From Delphinus delphis (Eukaryota > Chordata > Mammalia > Artiodactyla > Delphinidae), in NCBI RefSeq assembly GCF_949987515.2, contig NW_027192672.1, positions 558,001 to 622,000 of the forward strand: a DNA stretch of 64,000 nucleotides, in the 5' to 3' direction. Shown piece after piece: positions 11,071 through 23,706 of this stretch; position 1 is the stretch's first letter, and the number at the start of each line of letters is the position of its first letter. The notes under the pieces are model-generated. The model made no database searches, had not been told where the DNA came from, and saw only the letters and a list, made by a program, of their open reading frames with translations. Position numbers and translations under genes: made by a program.

Positions 11071-12648
11071 TTGGCCAAAAAGGGCGTATGCGTTTTTTCC
11101 TGAATATATTCAGGAAAAAACGCATACGCCCTTTTTGGCCAAGTGCATCATTGTGGACGTTCTGCCTCTTTTCCTATGCTTTCAATGCAATTCCAGTCTA
11201 CCTCCTGAAATCGGTTTCCTGCAATTCTGCCCCGCTTTCAAGTCCTCTTGGCAGCCTTACTTCAGTCTATTTTTCGACGATAGCTGTCATTTATAACTCT
11301 GAAGGTTTGTGAATTACAGTGCCCCTGAGCTCCTTTCTTCAACTCGCTTTGTTTTGAGCTGGCCGCAACACCGCAGGATGGCTTCAGGCCCTAATCTGGC
11401 TCCAGTACGGCACGTTGAGCCTTTGGTTATTTCCTCTTCCTGGTGGGAAATGAGAGTTAAATTTGCCCGTCCAGACACCTCCAGCTAGCCTCTCATTGGT
11501 TCTCGCTATTCCTGTTCATCTTCCGCAGAAATTGCAAACTGGGCCAAACAGGAGGTTAAAGGCGCTGACTCTCCAAGTGGGGAGAGTGTTAGTAAAGCGT
11601 CTGGAATGTTGCACCCGAGTACCAGGGGAGGAAAACTGAGACATATTTGAACACGTCTCCCGTTCACATGGTTGATCATACTCTGGGTTCCACATGCATG
11701 TTTTAGCTGAAGGAAGAATACCTTAAACCTGGAGAGTTGAGACCCGTGTAATGGGTACCATGCAATATGACTTCAAAGGGTCTTCATTTGCTCACCGAAC
11801 CTCTCCAATCCTATCACTGCTGCGTTTATGCCCCTGTACACATGCTTGATTCTCTTTCGGAGACATAGCAATCCATAGGTTTTAAGATACTTACTAGTCA
11901 GGTACATTCTTAGGCGTTTAATATGGGGTGTTGAGTCCATTTCGTTGAGCAAGGAGTAGCTCTTGTCTATTCCATATTTGGCTTAAGGAACTTTATCTGT
12001 GCTCATTTCAATCTCTGGTTTTATGCAGCACCCCAACTCACCTTTACCCTTAAGCAAGAATAAGTTGGTTTTCTAAATTTGAGACCCTGTTCTGTTCTGT
12101 AATTCAGTTCCTGTGTAGCCAAGTTTACATTCCATGTATTACTGATATCTTATGATGTTTCTTTTTCTGTGTGACTTATTTCAGTTAGAATCATCATACC
12201 TGAATCCACTCATTGTGCTGCTAAGGGCCTGATGACACAGATTTCATTGCTGAGTGATATTGCTTTGTAAGTAAATACCACAACTTCTTTATCCATTTTT
12301 CACTTTCTGCGATGTTGAACTTGTACTGTAAACGAGGTTCTTGTAAACAGAGCCATTCCAAACTTTGGGGTGGCTGTGTCTTTTTGATTTTAATTTCCCT
12401 AAGCTATAGGACCATAAGTGGAAGTGCCCTAGGCTCTGTTGCTTTGTTTTTTAGATGTTTCAGGAAACACCATACACTTCTCCCGAGTGTCTGTTGGCAG
12501 TTTACATCCCGCCCATCAGCATAACAAGGCTCCCAGTTCTCAATGGCCTGTTGCCTTTCTGGATTTTACACTTTTTTCAGATGGCCCTTTTGACCGGGGG
12601 GAAGTGAGACTTCATTGTAGTGCAGATTTCCTTTGCAAGCTTGCTTGG
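11071..12648 (+). repeat. Satellite monomer A8 (1,578 bp)
   Basis: Partner of A1. Differences seen include GGGCCAAACA for GGGCTAAACA, CTCCCGAGTG for CTCCTGAGTG, and TTGGCAGTTT for TTGGCAATTT. Confidence 0.9.
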
Positions 12649-14228
12649 TTGGCCAAAAAGCGCGTATGCGTTTTTTCCTGATTATATTCAGGAAAAAACG
12701 CATACGCCCTTTTTGGCCAAGTGCATCATTGTGGACGTTCTGCCTCTTTTCCTATGCTTTCAATGCAATTCCAGTCTACCTCCTGAAATCGGTTTCCTGC
12801 AATTCTGCCCCGCTTTCAAGTCCTCTTGGCAGCCTTACGTCAGTCTATTTTTGGACGATAGCTGTCATTTATAACTCTGCAGGTTTGTGAATTACAGTGC
12901 CCCTGAGCTCCTTTCTTCAACTCGCTTTCTTGTGACCTGGCCGCAACACCGCAGGATGGCTTCAGGCCCTAATCTGGTTCCGGCCCGGCATGCTGAGCCT
13001 TTGGTTAATTCCTCTTCCTGGTGGGAAATGAGAGTTAAATTTGCCCGTCCAGACACCTCCAGCTAGCCTCTCATTGGTTCTCGCTATTCCTGTTCATCTT
13101 CCGCAGAAATTGCAAACTGGGCCAAACAGGAGGTTAAAGGGACTGACTCTCCAAGTGGGGAGAGTGTTAGTAAAGCGTCTGGAATGTTGCACCCGAGTAC
13201 CAGGGGAGGAAAACTGAGACATATTTGAACACGTCTCCCGATCACATGGTTGATCATACTCTAGGTTCCACATGCATGTTATAGCTGAAGGAAGAATACC
13301 TTAAACCTGGGTAGTTGAAACCTGTGGAATGGGTACCATGCAATATGACTTCAAAGGGTCTTCATTTGCTCACCGAACCTCTCCAATCCTATCACTGCTG
13401 CGTTTATGCCCCTGTACACATGCTTGATTCTCTTTCGGAGACATAGCAATCCATAGGTTTTAAGATACTTACTAGTCAGGTACATTCTTAGGCGTTTAAT
13501 ATGGGGTGTTGAGTCCATTTCGTTGAGCAAGGAGTAGCTCTTGTCTATTCCATATTTGGCTTAAGGAACTTTATCTGTGCTCATTTCAATCTCTGGTTTT
13601 ATGCAGCACCCCAACTCACCTTTACCCTTAAGCAAGAATAAGTTGGTTTTCTAAATTTGAGACCCTGTTCTGTTCTGTAATTCAGTTCCTGTGTAGCCAA
13701 GTTTACATTCCGTGTATTACTGATATCTTATGATGTTTCTTTTTCTGTGTGACTTATTTCAGTTAGAATCATCATACCTGAATCCACTCATTGTGCTGCT
13801 AAGGGCCTTATGACACAGATTTCATTGCTGAGTGATATTGCTTTGTAAGTAAATACCACAACTTCTTTATCCATTTTTCACTTTCTGCGATGTTGAACTT
13901 GTACTGTAAACGAGGTTCTTGTAAACAGAGCCGTTCCAAACTTTGGGGTGGCTGTGTCTTTTTGATTTTAATTTCCCTAAGCTATAGGACCATAAGTGGA
14001 AGTGCCCTAGGTTCTGTTGCTTTGTTTTTTAGATGTTTCAGGAAACACCATACACTTCTCCTGAGTGGTTGTTGGCAATTTACATCCCGCCCATCAGCAT
14101 AACAAGGCTCCCAGTTCTCCATGGCCTGTCCTGCCTTTCTGGATTTTACACTTTTTTCAGATGGCCCTTTTGACCGGGGGGAAGTGAGACTTCATTGTAG
14201 TGCAGATTTCCTTTGCAAGCTTGCTTGG
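12649..14228 (+). repeat. Satellite monomer A9 (1,580 bp)
   Basis: Partner of A2, including the same two hairpin left-arm substitutions, so those predate the duplication. Confidence 0.9.
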
Positions 14229-15808
14229 TTGGCCAAAAAGGGCGTATGCGTTTTTTCCTGAATATATTCAGGAAAAAACGCATACGCCCTTTTTGGCCAA
14301 GTGCATCATTGTGGACGTTCTGCCTCTTTTCCTATGCTTTCAATGCAATTCCAGTCTACCTCCTGAAATCGGTTTCCTGCAATTCTGCCCCGCTTTCAAG
14401 TCCTCTTCGCAGCCTTACTTCAGTCTATTTTTGGACGATAGCTGTCATTTATAATTCTGCAGGTTTGTGAATTACAGTGGCTCTGTGCTCCTTTCTTCAA
14501 CTCGCTTTCTTTTGAGCTGGCCGCAACACCGCAGGATGGCTTCAGGCCCTAATCTGGTTCCGGTACGGCACGCTGAGCCTTTGGTTATTTCCTCTTCCTG
14601 TTGGGAAATGAGAGTTAAATTTGCCCGTCCAGACACCTCCAGCTAGTCTCTCATTGGTTCTCGCTATTCCTGTTCATCTTCCGCAGAAATTGCAAACTGT
14701 GCCAAACAGGAGGTTAAAGGCGCTGACTCTCCAAGTGGGGAGAGTGTTAGTAAAGCGTCTGGAATGTTGCACCCGAGTACCAGGGGAGGAAAACTGAGAC
14801 ATATTTGAACACGTCTCCCGATCACATGGTTGATCATACTCTGGGTTCCACATGCATGTTTTAGCTGAAGGAAGAATACCTTAAACCTGTGTATTTGAAA
14901 CCCGTGGAATGGGTACCATGCAATATGACTTCAAAGGGTCTTCATTTGCTCACCGAACCTCTCCAATCCTATCACTGCTGCGTTTATGCCCCTGTACACA
15001 TGCTTGATTCTCTTTCGGAGACATAGCAATCCATAGGTTTTAAGATACTTACTAGTCAGGTACATTCTTAGGCGTTTAATATGGGGTGTTGAGTCCATTT
15101 CGTTGAGCAAGGAGTAGCTCTTGTCTATTCCATATTTGGCTTAAGGAACTTTATCTGTGCTCATTTCAATCTCTGGTTTTATGCAGCACCCCAACTCACC
15201 TTTACCCTTAAGCAAGAATAAGTTGGTTTTCTAAATTTGAGACCCTGTTCTGTTCTGTAATTCAGTTCCTGTGTAGCCAAGTTTACATTCCGTGTATTAC
15301 TGATATCTTATGATGTTTCTTTTTCTGTGTGACTTATTTCAGTTAGAATCATCATACCTGAATCCACTCATTGTGCTGCTAAGGGCCTGATGACACAGAT
15401 TTCATTGCTGAGTGATATTGCTTTGTAAGTAAATACCACAACTTCTTTATCCATTTTTCACTTTCTGCGATGTTGAACTTGTACTGTAAACGAGGTTCTT
15501 GTAAACAGAGCCGTTGCAAACTTTGGGGTGGCTGTGTCTTTTTGATTTTAATTTCCCTAAGCTATAGGACCATAAGTGGCAGTGCCCTAGGCTCTGTTGC
15601 TTTGTTTTTTAGATGTTTCAGGAAACACCATACACTTCTCCCGAGTGGTTGTTGGCAATTTACATCCCGCCCATCAGCATAACAAGGCTCCCAGTTCTCC
15701 ATGGCCTGTCCTGCCTTTCTGGATTTTACACTTTTTTCAGATGGCCCTTTTGACCGGGGGGAAGTGAGACTTCATTGTAGTGCAGATTTCCTTTGCAAGC
15801 TTGCTTGG
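14229..15808 (+). repeat. Satellite monomer A10 (1,580 bp)
   Basis: Partner of A3, and the most diverged pair of the repeat: GTGGCTCTGTGC near 14,477 and CCTGTGTATTTGAAA near 14,886 are private to this copy. Confidence 0.9.
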
Positions 15809-17386
15809 TTGGCCAAAAAGGGCGTATGCGTTTTTTCCTGAATATATTCAGGAAAAAACGCATACGCCCTTTTTGGCCAAGTGCATCATTGTGGACGTTC
15901 TGCCTCTTTTCCTATGCTTTCAATGCAATTCCAGTCTACCTCCTGAAATCGGTTTCCTGCAATTCTGCCCCGCTTTCAAGTCCTCTTGGCAGCCTTACTT
16001 CAGTCTATTTTTGGACGATAGCTGTCATTTATAACTCTGCAGGTTTGTGAATTACAGTGCCTCTGAGCTCCTTTCTTCAACTCGCTTTCTTTTGAGCTGG
16101 CCGCAACACCGCAGGATGGCTTCAGGGCCTAATCTGGTTCCGGTACGGCACGCTGAGCCTTTGGTTATTTCCTCTTCCTGTTGGGAAATGAGAGTTAAAT
16201 TTGCCCGTCCAGACACCTCCAGCTAGTCTCTCATTGGTTCTCGCTATTCCTGTTCATCTTCCGCAGAAATTGCAAACTGTGCCAAACAGGAGGTTAAAGG
16301 CGCTGACTCTCCAAGTGGGGAGAGTGTTAGTAAAGCGTCTGGAATGTTGCACCCGAGTACCAGGGGAGGAAAACTGAGACATATTTGAACACGTCTCCCG
16401 ATCACATGGTTGATCATACTCTGGGTTCCACATGCATGTTTTAGCTGAAGGAAGAATACCTAAAACCTGGGTAGTTGAAACCCGTGGAATGGGTACCATG
16501 CAATATGACTTCAAAGGGTCTTCATTTGCTCACCGAACCTCTCCAATCCTATCACTGCTGCGTTTATGCCCCTGTACACATGCTTGATTCTCTTTCGGAG
16601 ACATAGCAATCCATAGGTTTTAAGATACTTACTAGTCAGGTACATTCTTAGGCGTTTAATATGCGGTGTTGAGTCCATTTCGTTGAGCAACGAGTAGCTC
16701 TTGTCTATTCCATATTTGGCATAAGGAACTTTATCTGTGCTCATTTCAATCTCTGGTTTTATGCAGCACCCCAACTCACCTTTACCCTTAAGCAAGCATA
16801 AGTTGGTTTTCTAAATTTGAGACCCTGTTCTGTTTTGGAATGCAGTTCCTGTGTAGCCAAGTTTAATTCCGTGTATTAGTGATATCTTATGATGTTTCTT
16901 TTTCTGTGTGACTTATTTCAGTTAGAATCATCGTACCTGAATCCACTCATTGTGATGCTAAGGGCCTGATGACATAGATTTCATTGCTGAGTGATATTGC
17001 TTTGTAAGTAAATACCACAACTTCTTTATCCATTCCTCACTTTCTGCGATGTTGAACTTGTACTGAAACGAGGTTGTTGTAAACAGAGGCGTCCCAAACT
17101 TTGGGGTGGCTGTGTCTTTTTGATTTTAATTTCCCTAAGCTATAGGACCATAAGTGGCAGTGCCCTAGGCTCTGTTGCTTTGTTTTTTAGATGTTTCAGG
17201 AAACACCATACACTTCTCCCGAGTGGTTGTTGGCAATTTACATCCCGCCCATCAGCATAACAAGGCTCCCAGTTCTCCATGGCCTGTCCTGCCTTTCTGG
17301 ATTTTACACTTTTTTCAGATGGCCCTTTTGACCGGGGGGATTTGAGACTTCATTGTAGTGCAGATTTCCTTTGCAAGCTTGCTTGG
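15809..17386 (+). repeat. Satellite monomer A11 (1,578 bp)
   Basis: Partner of A4 with the same two single-base deletions. One difference near 16,954 (TTGTGATGC for TTGTCATGC). Confidence 0.9.
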
Positions 17387-18966
17387 TTGGCCAAAAAGGG
17401 CGTATGCGGTTTTTCCTGAATATATTCAGGAAAAAACGCATACGCCCTTTTTGGCCAAGTGCATCATTGTGGACGTTCTGCCTCTTTTCCTATGCTTTCA
17501 ATGCAATTCCAGTCTACCTCCTGAAATCGGTTTCCTGCAATTCTGCCCCGCTTTCAAGTCCTCTTGGCAGCCTTACTTCATTATATTTTTGGACGATAGC
17601 TGTCATTTATAACTCTGCAGGTTTGTGAATTACAGTGCCCCTGAGCTCCTTTCTTCAACTCGCTTTCTTTTGAGTTGGCCGCAACACCGCAGGATGGCTT
17701 CAGGTCCTAATCTGGTTCCGGCACGGCACGCTGAGCCTTTGGTTATTTCCTCTTCCTGGTGGGAAGTGAGAGTTAAATTTGCCCGTCCAGACACCTCCAG
17801 CTAGCCTCTCATTGGTTCTCGCTATTCCTGTTCATCTTCCGCAGAAATTGCAAACTGGGCCAAACAGGAGGTTAAAGGCGCTGACTCTCCAAGTGGGGAG
17901 ACTGTTAGTAAAGCGTCTGGAATGTTGCACCCGAGTACCAGGGGAGGAAAACTGAGACATATTTGAACACGTCTCCCGATCACATGGTTGATCATACTCT
18001 AGGTTCCACATGCATGTTTTAGCTGAAGGAAGAATACCTTAAACCTGGGTAGTTGAAACCCGTGGAATGGGTACCATGCAATATGACTTCAAAGGGTCTT
18101 CATTTGCTCACCGAACCTCTCCAATCCTATCACTGCTGCGTTTATGCCCCTGTACACATGCTTGATTCTCTTTTGGAGACATAGCAATCCATAGGTTTTA
18201 CGATACTTACTAGTCAGGTACATTCTTAGGCGTTTAATATGCGGTGTTGAGTCCATTTCGTTGAGCAAGGAGTAGCTCTTGTCTATTCCATATTTGACTT
18301 AAGGAACTTTATCTGTGCTCATTTCAATCTCTGGTTTTATGCAGCACCCCACCTCACCTTTACCCTTAAGTAAGCATAAGTTGGTTTTCTAAATTTGAGA
18401 CCCTGTTCTGTTCTGTAATTCAGTTCCTGTGTAGCCAAGTTTCCATTCCGTGTATTACTGATATCTTATGATGTTTCTTTTTCTGTGTGACTTATTTCAG
18501 TTAGAATCATCATACCTGAATCCACTCATTGTTCTGCTAAGGGCCTGATGACATAGATTTCATTGCTGAGTGATATTGCTTTGTAAGTAAATACCACAAC
18601 TTCTTTATCCATTTTTCACTTTCTGCGATGTTGAACTTGTACTGTAAATGAGGTTCTTGTAAACAGAGGCGTCCCAAACTTTGGGGTGGCTGTGTCTTTT
18701 TGATTTTAATTTCCCTAAGCTATAGGACCATAAGTGGCAGTGCCCTAGGCTCTGTTGCTTTGTGTTTTAGATGTTTCAGGAAACACCATACACTTCTCCC
18801 GAGTGTCTGTTGGCAATTTACATCCCGCCCATCAGCATAACAAGGCTCCCAGTTCTCCATGGCCTTTCCTGCCTTTCTGGATTTTACACTTTTTTCAGAT
18901 GGCCCTTTTGACTGGGGGGAAGTGAGACTTCATTGTAGTGCAGATTTCCTTTGCAAGCTTGCTTGG
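17387..18966 (+). repeat. Satellite monomer A12 (1,580 bp)
   Basis: Partner of A5, including the left-arm hairpin change and TTCATTATATTTTT. Differs at 17,840 (CCGCAG for CTGCAG). Confidence 0.9.
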
Positions 18967-20546
18967 TTGGCCAAAAAGGGCGTATGCGTTTTTTCCTGAA
19001 TATATTCAGGAAAAAACGCATACGCCCTTTTTGGCCAAGTGCATCATTGTGGACGTTCTGCCTCTTTTCCTATGCTTTCAATGCAATTCCAGTCTACCTC
19101 CTGAAATCGGTTTCCTGCAATTCTGCCCCGCTTTCAAGTCCTCTTGGCAGCCTTACTTCAGTCTATTTTTGGACGATAGCTGTCATTTATAACTCTGCAT
19201 GTTTGTGAATTACAGTGCCCCTGAGCTCCTTTCTTCAACTCACTTTCTTGTGACCTGGCCGCAACACCGCAGGATGGCTTCAGGCCCTAATCTGGTTCCG
19301 GTACGGCACGCAGAGCCTTTGGTTATTTCCTCTTCCTGTTGGGAAATGAGAGTTAAATTTGCCCGTCCAGACACCTCCAGCTAGCCTCTCATTGGTTCTC
19401 GCTATTCCTGTTCATCTTCCGCAGAAATTGCAAACTGTGCCAAACAGGAGGTTAAAGGCGCTGACTCTCCAAGTGGGGAGAGTGTTAGTAAAGCATCTGG
19501 AATGTTGCACCCGAGTACCAGGGGAGGAAAACTGAGACATATTTGAACACGTCTCCTGATCACATGGTTGATCATACTCTGGGTTCCACATGCATGTTTT
19601 AGCTGAAGGAAGAATACCTAAAACCTGGGTAGTTGAAACCCGTGGAATGGGTACCATGCAATATGACTTCAAAGGGTCTTCATTTGCTCACCGAACCTCT
19701 CCAATCCTATCACTGCTGCGTTTATGCCCCTGTACACATCCTTGATTCTCTTTCGGAGAGATAGCAATCCATAGGTTTTAAGATACTTACTAGTCAGGTA
19801 CATTCTTAGGCGTTTAATATGCGGTGTTGAGTCCATTTCGTTGAGCAAGGAGTAGCTCTTGTCTATTCCATATTTGGCTTAAGGAACTTTATCTGTGCTC
19901 ATTTCAATCTCTGGTTTTATGCAGCACCCCAACTCACCTTTCCCCTTAAGCAAGCATAAGTTGGTTTTCTAAATTTGAGACCCTGTTCTGTTCTGTAATT
20001 CAGTTGCTGTGTAGCCAAGTTTACATTCCGTGTATTACTGATATCTTATGATGTTTCTTTTTCTGTGTGACTTATTTCAGTTAGAATCATCATACCTGAA
20101 TCCACTCATTGTGCTGCTAAGGGCCTGATGACACAGATTTCATTGCTGAGTGATATTGCTTTGTAAGTAAATACCACAACTTCTTTATCCATTTTTCACT
20201 TTCTGCGATGTTGAACTTGTACTGTAAACGAGGTTCTTGTAAACAGAGGCGTCCCAAACTTTGGGGTGGCTGTGTCTTTTTGATTTTAATTTCCCTAAGC
20301 TATAGGACCATAAGTGGAAGTGCCCTAGGCTCTGTTTCTTTCTTTTTTCGATGTTTCAGGAAACACCATACACTTCTCCCGAGTGTCTGTTGGCAATTTA
20401 CATCCCGCCCATCAGCAAAACAAGGCTCCCAGTTCTCCATGGCCTGTCCTGCCTTTCTGGATTTTACACTTTTTTCAGATGGCCCTTTTGACCGGGGGGA
20501 AGTGAGACTTCATTGTAGTGCAGATTTCCTTTGCAAGCTTGCTTGG
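18967..20546 (+). repeat. Satellite monomer A13 (1,580 bp), mosaic
   Basis: Left part is the partner of A6. From about 19,943 it is identical to the end of A15, so one unit joins two amplification families. Private change CTCTGCATGTTTG near 19,200. Confidence 0.9.
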
Positions 20547-22314
20547 TTGGCCAAAAAGGACGTATGCGTTTTTTCCTGAATATATTCAGGAAAAAACGCA
20601 TACGCCCTTTTTGGCCAAGTGCATCATTGTGGACGTTCTGCCTCTTTTCCTATGCTTTCAATGCAATTCCAGTCTACCTTCTGAAATCGGTTTCCTGCAA
20701 TTCTGCCCCGCTTTCAAGTCCTCTTGGCAGCCTTACTTCAGTCTATTTTTGGACGATAGCTGTCATTTATAACTCTGCAGGTTTGTGAGTTACAGTGCCC
20801 CTGAGCTCCTTTCTTCAACTCGTTTTCTTGTGAGCTGGCTGCAACACCGCTGGATGGCTTCAGGCCCTAATCTGGTTCCGGCACGGCACGCTGAGCCTTT
20901 GGTTAATTCATCTTCCTGCTGGGAAATGAGAGTTAAATTTGCCCGTCCAGACACCTCCAGCTAGCCTCTCATTGGTTCTCACTATTCCTGTTCATCTTCC
21001 GCAGAAATTGCAAACTGGGTCAAACAGGAGGTTAAAGGGACTGACTCTCCAAGTCGGGAGAGTGTTAGTAAAGCATCTGGAATGTTGCACCCGAGTACCA
21101 GGGTACGAAAACTGAGACATATTTGAACACGTCTCCCGATCACATGGTTGATCATACTCTAGGTTCCACATGCATGTTTTAGCTGAAGGAAGAATACCTT
21201 AAACCTGGAGAGTTGAGACCCGTGGAATGGGTACCATGCAATATGACTTCAAAGGGTCTTCATTTGCTCACCGAACCTCTCCAATCCTATCACTGCTGCG
21301 TTTATGCCCCTGTACACATGCTTGATTCTCTTTCGGAGACATAGCAATCCCTAGGTTTTAAGATACTTACTAGTCAGGTACATTCTTAGGCGTTTAATAT
21401 GCGGTGTTGTGTCCATTTCATTGAGCAAGGAGTAGCTCTTGTCTATTCCATATTTGGCTTAAGGAACTTTATCTGTGCTCATTTCAATCTCTGGTTTTAT
21501 GCAGCACCCCAACTCACCTTTACCCTTAAGCAAGAATAAGTTGGTTTTCTAAATTTGAGACCCTGTTCTGTTCTGTAATTCAGTTCCTGTGTAGCCAAGT
21601 TTACATTCCGTGTATTACTGATATCTTATGATGTTTCTTTTTCTGTGTGACTTATTTCAGTTAAAATCATCATACCTGAATCCACTCATTGTGCTGCTAA
21701 GGGCCTTATGACACAGATTTCATTGCTGAGTGATATTGTTTTGTAAGTAAATACCACAACTTCTTTATCCATTTTTCACTTTCTGCGATGTTGAACTTGT
21801 ACTGTAAACGAGGTTCTTGTAAACAGAGCCGTTCCAAACTTTGGGGTGGCTGTGTCTTTTTGATTTTAATTTCCCTAAGCTATAGGACCATAAGTGGAAG
21901 TGCCCTAGGTTCTGTTGCTTTGTTTTTTCGATGTTTCAGGAAACACCATACACTTCTCCCGAGTGGTTGTTGGCAATTTACATCCCGCCCTTCAGCATAA
22001 CAAGGCTCCCAGTTCTCCATGGCCTGTCCTGCCTTTCTGGATTTTACACTTTTTTCAGATGGCACTTTTGACCGGGGGGAAGTGAGACTTCATTGTAGTG
22101 CAGATTTCCTTTGCAAGCTTGCTTGGTTGGCCAAAAGGGGCGTATGCGTTTTTTCCTGAATATATTCAGGAAAAAACGCATACGCCCTTTTTGGCCAAGT
22201 GCATCATTGTGGACGTTCTGCCTCTTTTCCTATGCTTTCAATGCAATTCCAGTCTACCTCCTGAAATCGGTTTCCTGCAATTCTGCCCCGCTTTCAAGTC
22301 CTCTTGGCAGCCTT
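19943..22314 (+). repeat. Dimer repeat copy 1 (2,372 bp, no difference seen to copy 2)
   Basis: Sequence matches 23,103-25,474 at offset 3,160 bp (two monomers) with no mismatch found by eye. Flanking mismatches at 19,942/23,102 and 22,315/25,475 set the limits. Shared private variants include CAGTTGCTGTG, TCTTTCTTTTTTCG, GTGTTGTGTCC and TTAAAATCATC. Beyond the limits the two units remain homologous at lower identity. Confidence 0.85.
20547..22126 (+). repeat. Satellite monomer A14 (1,580 bp)
   Basis: First full unit of the dimer; twin of A16. Hairpin left arm reads AAAAAGGACG. Carries the linked AAGTCGGG / CAGGGTACGAAAA variant pair. Confidence 0.9.
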
Positions 22315-23706
22315 ACTTCAGTCTATTTTTGGACGATAGCTGTCATTTATAACTCTGCAGGTTTGTGAATTACAGTGCCCCTGAGCTCCTTTCTTCAACT
22401 CGCTTTCTTGTGACCTGGCCGCAACACCGCAGGATGGCTTCAGGCCTTAATCTGGTTCCGGCCCGGCATGCTGAGCCTTTGGTTAATTCCTCTTCCTGGT
22501 GGGAAATGAGAGTTAAATTTGCCCGTCCAGACACCTCCAGCTAGCCTCTCATTGGTTCTCGCTATTCCTGTTCATCTTCCGCAGAAATTGCAAACTGGGC
22601 CAAACAGGAGGTTAAAGGGACTGACTCTCCAAGTGGGGAGAGTGTTAGTAAAGCGTCTGGAATGTTGCACCCGAGTACCAGGGGAGGAAAACTGAGACAT
22701 ATTTGAACACGTCTCCCGATCACATGGTTGATCATACTCTAGGTTCCACATGCATGTTTTAGCTGAAGGAAGAATACCTTAAACCTGGGTAGTTGAAACC
22801 TGTGGAATGGGTACCATGCAATATGACTTCAAAGGGTCTTCATTTGCTCACCGAACCTCTCCAATCCTATCACTGCTGCGTTTATGCCCCTGTACACATG
22901 CTTGATTCTCTTTCGGAGACATAGCAATCCATAGGTTTTAAGATACTTACTAGTCAGGTACATTCTTAGGCGTTTAATATGGGGTGTTGAGTCCATTTCG
23001 TTGAGCAAGGAGTAGCTCTTGTCTATTCCATATTTGGCTTAAGGAACTTTATCTGTGCTCATTTCAATCTCTGGTTTTATGCAGCACCCCAACTCACCTT
23101 TACCCTTAAGCAAGCATAAGTTGGTTTTCTAAATTTGAGACCCTGTTCTGTTCTGTAATTCAGTTGCTGTGTAGCCAAGTTTACATTCCGTGTATTACTG
23201 ATATCTTATGATGTTTCTTTTTCTGTGTGACTTATTTCAGTTAGAATCATCATACCTGAATCCACTCATTGTGCTGCTAAGGGCCTGATGACACAGATTT
23301 CATTGCTGAGTGATATTGCTTTGTAAGTAAATACCACAACTTCTTTATCCATTTTTCACTTTCTGCGATGTTGAACTTGTACTGTAAACGAGGTTCTTGT
23401 AAACAGAGGCGTCCCAAACTTTGGGGTGGCTGTGTCTTTTTGATTTTAATTTCCCTAAGCTATAGGACCATAAGTGGAAGTGCCCTAGGCTCTGTTTCTT
23501 TCTTTTTTCGATGTTTCAGGAAACACCATACACTTCTCCCGAGTGTCTGTTGGCAATTTACATCCCGCCCATCAGCAAAACAAGGCTCCCAGTTCTCCAT
23601 GGCCTGTCCTGCCTTTCTGGATTTTACACTTTTTTCAGATGGCCCTTTTGACCGGGGGGAAGTGAGACTTCATTGTAGTGCAGATTTCCTTTGCAAGCTT
23701 GCTTGG
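22127..23706 (+). repeat. Satellite monomer A15 (1,580 bp)
   Basis: Second unit of the dimer; hairpin left arm reads CCAAAAGGGG. Identical to A17 to 22,314, then only similar. It shares the GGCCCGGCATG variant with A2 and A9. Confidence 0.9.

Larger units (their letters stand above)
11060..19990 (+). repeat. Seven-monomer higher-order repeat, copy 2 (incomplete)
   Basis: This is the partner of 1-8,940 at offset 11,059 bp. Private variants are shared, such as TTTTTCGACGA and CTGAAGGTTTG in the first unit, a left-arm hairpin change in the second, and two single-base deletions in the fourth. Near 19,943 the sequence switches to the dimer family, marking a crossover point between two local amplification events. 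Confidence 0.85.
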
